From assembly GCA_963555705.1 (NCBI GenBank), contig OY743170.1, positions 28,595,362 to 28,659,361 of the forward strand: a stretch of DNA of 64,000 nt, read 5' to 3'. A program made the position numbers and the translations under genes. The stretch is from Ligustrum vulgare (lineage: Eukaryota; Streptophyta; Magnoliopsida; Lamiales; Oleaceae). The first letter of the stretch is position 1. Every line of letters starts with the position of its first letter. The notes under the pieces are model-generated. The model saw nothing but the letters and a program-made list of their open reading frames with translations, made no database searches and was not told the origin of the DNA. Shown in pieces: positions 55,645-64,000 of this stretch.

Positions 55645-57239
55645 ATGAACGAAAGCGACGGTGATGTTAACCCCCGTAGGGGAAGAATTGGTCAGCACAA
55701 CGAGGAGGAGGTTCCTCAAGGACCTCATGAGAACGCCAATGAGGGAGTGGCACAACCTAACCCACCACGCCGGCACCGTAATCGTCGCATGTTGCGGGAC
55801 ATGACTCGCATGGCGGCCCAAATGCTGGAAATGCAGAAGCTGCAGATAGAACAAACTGCTGCGATGAATGCCTACATGGCTAGAGGGTATGTTGTGAACG
55901 AACCCATGATGCCTCCACAATACCCACAGCCACATTACTCACCATCCGATGAGGCCACCGCCTCGTATTAGTATCAAGATCCATAGGCTTATACCGAGGT
56001 GGAATCCGAGCCCTTCTACGAGGAAGGCCTGTAACATGAAGCACGTGAAGAAAAAGCCCCACTCCTAGCTAGACACAGGGAGGCTTCGCCTACAAAATCT
56101 GGCAATGTCTTTAGCCGGATAGGAGGGTTATTCAGAGGCAGGCGAGGGGGTCGAAACAATGCAGCTGAGCCTAGAAATAGGCAGGAGCGACGCACTGAAG
56201 AAGCTTTGTCGCAGAGTCGAATGCATGGGGACCAACAAGGTACGGGGGCAGAAAGGTTCACCCCCACGCATGAGCCTAGGAATAGGCAGGAAAGGAGAGC
56301 CGAAGCAGTTCGGACAAAGTCTCGTAACGAGTTACTGAGCCATGAAAGGCCAAACTACGGCCGCGTTCTGCCACCACAAAGGCAGGAGTACGCTCCGCCA
56401 CTCTATGACCAATACCATGATCCAGTGTATTCCGCTCACGACGAGAACACTGAACTACCTTCATATGAACTGGATGACAAAGAGGAAATAAGCCCCTTCA
56501 CAGAGGGCCTCCGTAGGTGCCTCGTGCCCCACGACTTCGAAATTCCAGAAATAGCAAAATATTCTGGCCGAGGTGACCCTGACGATCACCCGTTAAATTA
56601 CCGCGCCAGCATGGAAATAGTCGGAGCCACCCCGGTACTAAAATATAAAGCCTTTGCTTTAACCCTTAAGGGGAGTGTGATACGATGGTACAAAAAACTC
56701 CCCCCGGCAGCATCCATAGTTGGAGAGATCTGAAAACGGCTTTTAAAAATGGCTTTGTTTCCTCCAGGCCTGGCCAGCTCCCACTCCAACACCTTCAGGA
56801 TTTGAGGCAAGGAAGAGACGAATCTCTGAAACGTTACCTGACTCGGTTTACTGAGGAGATGCACATTTGTGAAAATATCACTGAGGCAGAGATGTTTTCT
56901 GCTTTGAAAGGGGGACTAGATATGACAAGCATGTTTTTGAGGGATGTTCGAAGCAGGAAACCAAGGGATTATAATGCCCTCGTAGACCTGATGAAGGAGG
57001 AGATTGTATCAGAAGAAATGGCTAGGGCCAGGGACAACCACCCCCAAGGAAGATACAATCTCGGGTATTCTAATGAAGTAAACCTCAAGAAAGGAGGAAA
57101 CAAGGATAGGATTGGCAGTATCCGAGGTGGAGCGCCGCGTCCGTTTCCGGGGACAGGATCTAGCTTTGCAGCAGAAATCACAAAAGCTATCCCCCACTTG
57201 CACTCCAACACCCCTTCTCAAAATCCTCCCACGGATTAA
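55645..57239 (+). pseudogene. Element H gag
   Basis: Starts MNESDGDVNPRRGR. TAG, TAG and TAA interrupt the frame between 55969 and 56035, and a frameshift lies near 56700-56730. The Retrotrans_gag domain is clear: FEIPEIAKYSGRGDPDDHPL, KAFALTLKGSVIRWYKKLPP, then in the next frame SRPGQLPLQHLQDLRQG and ESLKRYLTRFTEEM. This is the Tat-lineage gag type. Not functional. Confidence 0.85.
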
Positions 57240-58398
57240 GGAAGGATGGAATGTGGCCGAAGTGGGAAACAGCCCATGATTGGGGCTTACTGCGCCTACC
57301 ACAGGTACTAGGTCACGCAACAGAAGATTGCAGGGAAATCCACATGTTAGCTGACCAAAATCCGCAGGAAATGACTTCTCCGCCGACACGGGGAGAACTC
57401 AAAAATCCGGTGGTCAGAAATTCAACCGAGCTAATAGGAGAGCTCCGTGGAAGAACTCAACTAAAGAAAGGATTGACAATCGTTAAAGAGACAGGAACAA
57501 AAGACAGGATACCGCCTCGGCGCATGTTAAAGATACACGGGAACCACCTGTGCCTGTGGCCGACCTCCCTATTCGTGAAATCGACACAATATTGGGGGAG
57601 CCCCACCCAGGTGGGAGCACAAAAAACTCCCAAAAGAGGTATATCAGAGAGGCCAAGCAGCCCGCCAACGTGAATTACCATATCCATTTGCACCATGTTG
57701 GGGTGCCTCAAACAGAATCTATCACATTTACCCAAGAGGATGCCATTGGGGTACACTTCCCACACAATGATGCGTTTGTTTCAGGGTAGTGGTGGCCCGG
57801 AATGGGTTATCATGAATGATGGTGGATGATGGTGCCTCGGTAAATGTAATTTATTGGGTAACTTTCGATAAAATAGGGATCAGCGCTCCTCTCATCCCAG
57901 TCCCGGACCCAATATATGGATTCACTAGGGACAGCATAACCCCTAGGGGGTCTATAACCCTTATGACTGAAGTAGGGCAAGCACCAACTCTTTCCAGAAT
58001 CCCCATGGAATTTTTGGTTGTGGACAAAATCTCCTCCTATCATGGCTCAATTGGGAGGCCCGGTCTAATTGACTTGTGAGCTGTGACGCATACGAAATAT
58101 ATTTGCATGAAGTTCCCCACGGAGCTTGGTGTTGCAACAGTAAGGGGAAGCCAAACTGAATCGCGGGCCTGTTACACAAATGCAATCCAAAAATTTCAAG
58201 ATCGAAGCTTGAACATGATCCGTGACATAGCCATGGTCGAGGCTGCTCCGGACCCTGAAAGATTGGGTGAAGGGCCTTCTGGAAATAAGGATGTTTCGAT
58301 GACACTGGAAGAGGATTTAGCAGATCTAGACCCAAGAATGGCAGTTGACAATTGCTCCACCCCGGCCGAAAGGTTAGAATGCTTCGGTGTAGACCCAC
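57240..58398 (+). pseudogene. Element H zinc-knuckle remnant and retropepsin
   Basis: GHATEDCREI (about 57310-57340) is what is left of the gag zinc region. The protease at 57816-58079 has active site VDDGASVNVIYW (Gly to Asp change before the catalytic loop) and SYHGSIGRPGL at its end. The following ~300 bp is the protease-RT linker with the (LDPIKELQIGL) motif in another frame. Several stops. Confidence 0.75.
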
Positions 58399-59013
58399 TT
58401 GATCCAATCAAGGAATTACAGATCGGATTGGACTCACCGACCGAAATACAAGAGTCAATTGAAGAGCTTCTTACTTCAAAACCTCGATGTATTCGCATGG
58501 AAGCATGGTGACATGTCTGGGATCGATCCTAAAGAGGCCTGCCACAGGCTCCAGCTAGATCCCCGAAGCCCTGGGCATAGGCAAAAGAGAAGGTCCATGA
58601 GTTCTGACAAGTATGAGGCCTTGAAAGAAGAGATCACAAAGCTATTGAAAAATGGCTTCATCAGAGAGTCCTGCTATCCGAAGTGGGTATCAAATCCTGT
58701 TTTGGTACCAAAACACAATGGAAAACTGAGGGTGTGTATTGATTTTTCCAACTTGAATCAGGTATGTCCCAAAGACAGCTTTCCACTACCTCGGATCGAT
58801 CAGTTGGTCGACTCCACGGCAGGACATGAGCTGCTAAGCTTCATGGATGCTTACTCCGGGTACAATAGAATCCCCATGTGCAAATCGGACGAGGAGCATA
58901 CTTCGTTTATTACAGATAGAGGACTCTATTGCTACAGAGTTATGCCATTCGGCTTGAAAAATTCTCGCATATACAGAGACCAAGAGATTTACCTTCAAAG
59001 AACGAATGCTTGA
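58399..59013 (+). pseudogene. Element H reverse transcriptase, truncated
   Basis: An open frame covers RT motifs 1-4: NGFIRESCYPKWVSNPVLVP, VCIDFSNLNQVCPKDSFPLP, LLSFMDAYSGYNRI and YCYRVMPFGLKN. It then breaks off before the YVDD active-site block. From about 58975 the sequence is 3' non-coding DNA of the element, so the end of RT, RNase H and integrase were deleted in one step. Confidence 0.9.
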
Positions 59014-59656
59014 AATTGTGCACTTTGAATGAAGAACTAGCCAGTAAAAGCTGTGGAACGTTAAGGGCGGGTGCTGGGTAGAAAACCCTTGAAGAGAAGA
59101 CTCGAAACTCGCAAGAAAGAGAAAAACGGTACAAGCTTTCGCGAGAGTGTTACTGCAAAGATTATGAGAAAATGGTAAAGGGGAAATAATAAAATGAAGG
59201 AGGATTTATAGGGATCCCAATGATCTGGATTCCTTGGTTTTTGTGAGCCGTATGATTAATGTGGTTAACCCATGCTTCTTGGGGAATGGGCTAATCAAAG
59301 CGCCAGCCGTCAAAGGGAGGGACAAAACCGTTCAGCTACCACAGTGAGTACCACGCACTGCAAAATGCCACTCCCATCACCTTTTATATATTTCTTGGGA
59401 ACCAACGACAATAGCCCTCCTTTTCATTAAATACGCCGCCTAAGATACGTGCTAGTGCGTCCCTAACCTTCACTCAGGAGAGAAAATCCGAAGTAGGAGT
59501 TCGGCTTCACACCAAATCCAAACCTCCAATAAGGAAGGTCATCCTAGGCACCAGGTCTACGGCATCATACGAAAGCCACCTTAACAAAGTTAGTGCCTCG
59601 GGCGTACAACAAATCCTACACGTCCATGAATGATCGCTTCGGATTTGAGGGACTAG

Positions 59657-60315
59657 TGTTGAATCCAAGCCCAAAGAGAGGTACAGTGATCCACTAGCAA
59701 GGGCCCAACAGACCTTGACCCATGGCTAAGGTCTAAAATATCACCTTGGGTCAGGTTCCGAGGTGGTGTGTCAAGCGAACCTTTTTAGCCGAACTGATTT
59801 ACGTCTGGCCGATGTGCTTTATACTCAGCCGGGGCGCTTTACGGCAGTGACCAGAAGAGAGATGGAGTCAGAGATGTGACGCTGCCTTTACCAAGATGTG
59901 ACAGGAGCCCATCCCCTACGAAATGTAGCAATGATTACAGTAAAAAAGCAAGGTTGTCATCTCCAAGAGCTAGGGTGAAGACAAGTGTAAAGTATGCCAC
60001 GTGTCATGATCCGAGACAACGAGTTCCTCTATAAATGGAGCACACTTGCCTCAAAGGAAAGGGTTAGCAATTACATACTCTTAACTAAATATTTACTCTC
60101 ACTCCCTTTTCTCTCTTTTACGCATTTATATTTCCCGCACTCAAATTATACTTGCTTGACATGGCTGCTGACTTTAGCATCGGAGTGCAAACGGGAGCCA
60201 CCTCGGCCCCCTTTGCAAACTGATCGTTTGTCACAGTGCGCAGGAGATCCACGTGTTCAAGAGAGAGGAGCTGAGACATGTTGGTCCAAGGTCCAGCCAG
60301 ATTTTGTGGTCAACA
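59657..60315 (+). repeat. 3' LTR of element H
   Basis: 659 bp. Compared with the 5' LTR it lacks about 13 bp near 59709 and gains about 14 bp near 60260, with scattered substitutions. Confidence 0.92.
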
Positions 60316-60320
60316 GATGA

Positions 60321-60759
60321 TATGATAGACTATTTAAGGTACAAAAAACTCAAAAACCAAGAGTATAAAATGTCAATAAGTGAATATATTGAGGATCTAA
60401 AAATATTAATAAAATCATTAATAAGTGATGTTCAAGAAGTAAAAAATGAATTAAAAGAAGTAAGAAATGATATAAATATACTAAAACTAGAGATTAGAGA
60501 ATTCAAAGAAAATAATAAAACCAAAGATAAGAAAATAGACAAAAAATTCATAGAAAAAGAAATACTTAGAATCGGAAAGAAACATTTTGAACAAGAAAAA
60601 ATTATAATAGAAGCAGGAAGCATGGATGATGAATTTAGGAGAAACATATTACCAAAAATATTAGAAGAAGAATTAGAATTACAAAAATCTATGGAAAAAA
60701 CTTTAAGAAAATTAAAAGTTGAAGAAAAAATTGAAGAAGAACAAGACAAAAATGAATGA
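60321..60759 (+). pseudogene. Pararetrovirus ORF3, 3' part
   Basis: Resumes the ORF3 phase after the duplicated GATGA. Strong coiled coil (LIKSLISDVQEVKNELKEVR, then LEEELELQKSMEKTLRKL). Ends TGA overlapping the next ORF's start (AATGAATGA). The apparent Met upstream at 60253 lies in the LTR of H and is not viral. Confidence 0.7.
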
Positions 60760-62551
60760 AGAATTAGATTTGCTTATAGAAAATCTTGACCAGTTAAGCA
60801 TAGAAAATTTTAATGAATACCAAGTTTTAATGAATACTTGAGGAGCACCTAACCCAACTCCAATAGGAACTTCCAAACAAGAATTACCAGATCCAGATGA
60901 AAGTTACGCACCTTTATATAGTAAACCACACCGACAATATTATGATAGAATCAGAGACAGATAACCACCTAGAGGAAATAAATATAAAGATAGATTTGAA
61001 CCAAATAATAATTATGATAAACCTATTAATCATGGAGGAACAAATTTAGATCTGGATTGTAAAATAGATACTAAAAAAGCCTTATTAACTTGGACAGATT
61101 CAATGATAATATTCTTTTTATACAATAAAGATGATACATGGTAAAATACTGATAGAATGATAAATTTTTTAGTAGCATCTTTTGAAGGACATGTTAGAAA
61201 TTGGTAGGAAGGAATAAGTAGTGATACAAAAGCATTAATAAGAAGAAATTTACAGACAGAACTAATAAAATCAGATAGAAAGGGAATAGAAAAATTAGTA
61301 GATTATATTGCAGATGAATTTTTAGGAGAAAATTGGATAAGTAATTCTGAAGCATAATCAATAAGAGAAAAAGATAATGCAAGAGTAAGATTAATAAATT
61401 TAATAATATGTGATATGTGTAAAATTAAAGAATATACTTGTGAATTTAAAGAAGACTATTATGTCCAATTCTATAGTAATGAAAACCAAGAAGTGTATAG
61501 AGATATGTATTACAATATATCACCAGGTTCATGGGGAATATACTTTAAAATAGAATTTGAAAAATTTATTAGAGATAACCCTGGAACACCTAGAACATGA
61601 AAATCAAGGATAAAATTCCTATTTGAAAGATTAGCATATATATGTCAACAAAGACAATTATTAAAGAAATCAGGAAAATTAACTAGAATATGTTGTGAAG
61701 ATATGGAAAAGCCTACCCAATGGGGATGTAACCCTGAAAGAAGAAAAAATAATAAAAGAAAATATAAAAATAGAAAGTTTAAAAAATTCAAGAACTTCAG
61801 GAAAAGATATATAAAACCTAAGAGAAGAAATTACAAAAGAAGATATAATTCAAATAAAAAATAGAAATATAAAACTTATAAGAAAGATAAAAGCCAATGC
61901 AAATGTTGGAATTGTGGAGAAATGAGACATATAAGCCCTGACTGTAACAAAAAGAAAGTTAAAATATTACAAAAAGAATATCTACAAATAGAAAGTGAAC
62001 TAAGTGAAATATCAGATATTTAAGAATACTATGATCAAGAAGTCTATATAAGTGAAACATATTCAGAAAGTAATGAATCAAAATCAGAATAAAAAATAGA
62101 AGAAATAGAAACAAATAAGAACATAGATAAACAAGAATATGAAGGAATAGAAGGTTATGGATTAAAGGTAACTTTTGATAATAATAAGTTCAGGAAAATA
62201 CAAAAATTATCTTTAGATTTGAAAATAGGAAAATGGGAAATATTAGATAAAATATGGAAAAGAGAAAAAGTAGCAGTAAATGAATACCATAAAACTGAAA
62301 GGGCAATAGATGTTAGAACTACCCAAGGAACACACAAATTAAACCTTTTAACAAAAAATACGATTACAGAATTATTAACAAAGATCAATAGAAAACAAAG
62401 TGAAAAGATCCAATATATTTATTTAGCAGATATCCAAATAATGTTTAATTCCTTGTTTAGAGAAGGATTAGATTCACCTTTAACTGTAAGTTTACATGAT
62501 GGAAGAATAATAAATTTAAAAGACAATAGTGGAAGGAAATCTAGCATATAA
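60752..62551 (+). pseudogene. Pararetrovirus capsid plus movement-protein frame
   Basis: One reading frame of about 600 codons from the ATG at 60752, with about nine in-frame stops (first TGA at 60839; a TAG at 61205 directly after a Trp codon). The capsid part at 61000-61700 has a conserved EGHVRNW segment; it is followed by a Lys/Arg-rich stretch and a CCHC knuckle (CKCWNCGEMRHISPDC, about 61900-61950). From 62200 a movement-protein part starts (YLADIQIMFNSLFREGL is the 30K-type Leu-x-Asp region). A frameshift near 62530-62551 moves the frame to the next entry. Dead, but the domain order is clear. Confidence 0.8.
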
Positions 62552-63386
62552 GAAACTAATATTTACATGTTATCCAAAATATTGTATATCGTTAAAAGAT
62601 AGAAGCTTTAATGAAGTTTTAGAACTACATTTCAAATTACATAAGGATGACATAATGGAACCAGGAGATAAAATTATGACTATAAAATACAGAGCATTAT
62701 ACACATTTACTAATTCTAATTATGAAAATATTTATTCTAAAAAACCATATATTGAAATTCATAAAGAATGCAAAGATTTTGTTAAAGTTATGGAACCAGA
62801 TAAAACAATAAGTTTAGTTCCAAGAAATTATGAACTTACTATAACAAAAAATAAACCAGAAATTATAGAGTTAAGAGAAGAAGAATATCCTAATAATAAC
62901 ATAACATTTGAAGATGGCAGGTTAATTAAAAGATCAACAACTTTACCCAATAGAAAAAAATTAGGAGAAACTAGTAATACAAGGGAAATAAAACTTAATA
63001 GAAATGCTGGAAATATGAAAATTGAAGGTGAATATTTCAATGGAATAGAACATATAAAAGGATCCAATATATTAATTGACACGTGAGCTAGTGAATGTCA
63101 TATATCTTCAAATATAAATAAAGGACTAATATCTTATAGAACTGATCCATATTGATATATAAATTTTGATGGACAAGTACATATGACTGAATTTGAAGTA
63201 AAAGTACCAATAAAAATAGGAGGAATAAATCTCTTAGTACCATGTCATGTAGATAATAGTATGGTAAATCCTTATGTATTATTAGGAATGAGCTTTCTGG
63301 ATGGACTAGAAGATTATAGTATAAAACGTGAAGGATTATATATAACTCATAATGATCAAACTATACTATGCAGAAAAGCTGAATAA
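62529..63386 (+). pseudogene. Pararetrovirus movement protein C-terminal part and first retropepsin-like domain
   Basis: Open 62529-63086: FTCYPKYCISLKDRSFNEVL and IMTIKYRALYTFTNSNYENI continue the movement protein. Then ILIDT, a TGA, and AS (about 63074-63090) look like an aspartic-protease active site with its central codon lost. After another TGA at about 63155 the frame runs 63183-63386 with VNPYVLLGMSFLDGL, which corresponds to the LLG motif at the end of a retropepsin fold. Ends TAAATG, which starts the next ORF. Confidence 0.65.
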
Positions 63387-63896
63387 ATGAATAACCAAAT
63401 AAGTTTTCCATTACCTGTTTATATTCAAGTTACTATTGTTGAAACAAATATAACAACATGTGCATTAATAGACACAGGAAGTGATATAATAATATTTAAG
63501 AATTTCTTAATAAAATCATGAAATACTGATGGGAGAATAAAAATAACATGAGTTACAGGAGAAAGTACCCAAATAATTAATAGTGCTGATAAAATCGAAA
63601 TAATACTAGGAAGTAAACAAATAGTTGTAAATAAGATATATAGTTATAACAAATTAGAATGTGATATATTATTAGGAAATTACTTTATACAACAATTTCA
63701 ATATTATAAACAAAATAATTATATGATAATGTTACAAATACCTTGCGGACATTTACTAAAAATACCAAGAGAATTTAGACTTTACAAAGTTCAGCCAACA
63801 CAGCGTGGTGATAAATGGGAGAAAAAACCAATTACACAAAATGAAGTAAAAAATAAAAGAATAATGTATAAAAAAGTCTTAAAAACAAACATATAA
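63387..63896 (+). pseudogene. Pararetrovirus protease (second retropepsin), start of the pol ORF
   Basis: ATG one base after the previous stop. CALIDTGSDIIIF (about 63450-63490) is an intact aspartic-protease active site, followed by two TGA stops in Trp-like positions, then CDILLGNYFIQQF, the matching C-terminal motif. TAA at 63894, with the same phase resuming at an ATG at 63903 to the window end. RT should follow. Confidence 0.75.
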
Positions 63897-64000
63897 ACAA
63901 ATATGGAAAAAATCATTGATCAACTAGAAAAAAATTGTGGAGAGAATCCATTATTATTTTGGAAACCACATCATCCAAAAGCTAAAATAGAATTAACAGA

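Larger units (their letters stand above)
54511..60315 (+). mobile_element. Tat-like Ty3/gypsy element H inserted in the pararetrovirus (TSD GATGA)
   Basis: LTRs 54511-55166 (656 bp) and 59657-60315 (659 bp), TGTTGAATCC to GGTCAACA, flanked by GATGA at 54506-54510 and 60316-60320. The primer site TGGCGCCGTCTGTGGGAA (55170-55187) follows the left LTR after three bases; this TGGCGCC type is usual for Tat/Ogre-like elements. Gag, protease and a partial RT are present but with stops and a frameshift; RNase H and integrase are deleted. Each LTR has a CTATAAATGG promoter box (about 54894 and 60031). The LTRs differ by several percent and indels, so the insertion is not recent. Confidence 0.93.
53294..64000 (+). 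mobile_element. Endogenous pararetrovirus (Caulimoviridae-like), decayed, running off the window
   Basis: Order on the plus strand: tRNA-iMet primer site, three small ORFs with overlapping stop/start junctions, a long frame with capsid-type region and zinc knuckle followed by a 30K movement-protein-like region, a first retropepsin-like domain, then a new ORF with a second retropepsin. Reverse transcriptase would follow beyond 64000. Capsid before movement protein in one frame is the arrangement known from Cavemovirus and Solendovirus. Very AT-rich (AAA/ATA/GAA codons), unlike the host gene next door. Many in-frame stops show an old, inactive copy. A 5.8-kb gypsy element splits it at 54510. 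Confidence 0.85.

Noticed and set aside
60253..60320. Met start of a 168-codon ORF
   Set aside because: The first 20 or so codons are LTR sequence of element H; only the part from 60321 is viral.

Overview
The window is nuclear DNA of a flowering plant, probably a dicot. Evidence: an intron-containing plant PP2C gene, plant-type LTR retrotransposons (Ty3/gypsy Tat-like, Athila-like and chromovirus-like), TRIMs, a Tourist-like MITE and an endogenous pararetrovirus, all in AT-rich sequence. The species cannot be told from this sequence. Only one ordinary cellular gene is complete: a four-coding-exon PP2C phosphatase at 49.7-52.8 kb. Short gene-like fragments (MAP65-like and RCC1-like) lie at the far left.

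Layout. 0-2.1 kb: gene fragments. 2.2-4.3 kb: partial gypsy element F (minus). 4.6-6.5 kb: Athila-like fragment G, split by a 729-bp TRIM. 7.6-13.1 kb: two related LTR-like arms in inverted orientation, with a MITE in the left arm. 13.7-31.0 kb: a stack of nested insertions. A degraded gypsy element D (minus) contains solo LTR E (TSD TACAT) and element C (TSD AATGT); C contains element A (TSD AGTTC). 31-34.6 kb: AT-rich DNA with microsatellites. 34.7-38 kb: remnant B1, split by a TRIM with TSD TACAT. 38-41.8 kb: LTR-like debris and a degenerate TGTGAC-rich minisatellite. 41.86-48.18 kb: young LTR element B2 (TSD AGTTT). 48.2-53.2 kb: PP2C locus. 53.3 kb to the end: a decayed endogenous pararetrovirus, split by Tat-like gypsy element H (TSD GATGA).

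The most unusual content is a two-gene cassette of about 2.1 kb. It sits inside two LTR retroelements with different LTRs (A and B2), in both cases antisense to the element. Gene 1 encodes a small basic protein with a four-cysteine cluster, resembling the nucleic-acid-binding proteins of Betaflexiviridae; it is intact in B2 and frameshifted in A. Gene 2 is an intronless LOG-type (cytokinin riboside 5'-monophosphate phosphoribohydrolase) ORF, intact in both. Each gene follows a TTTAAATAG box, and three similar inverted repeats follow LOG. The two LOG copies differ mostly at silent sites, so the protein has been conserved while the cassette spread. A retroelement, or an ancestral virus, carrying an RNA-binding protein and a cytokinin-activating enzyme as antisense cargo is the best candidate here for an undescribed system.

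All calls come from reading the sequence by eye. Family names are from motif recognition, not from searches.
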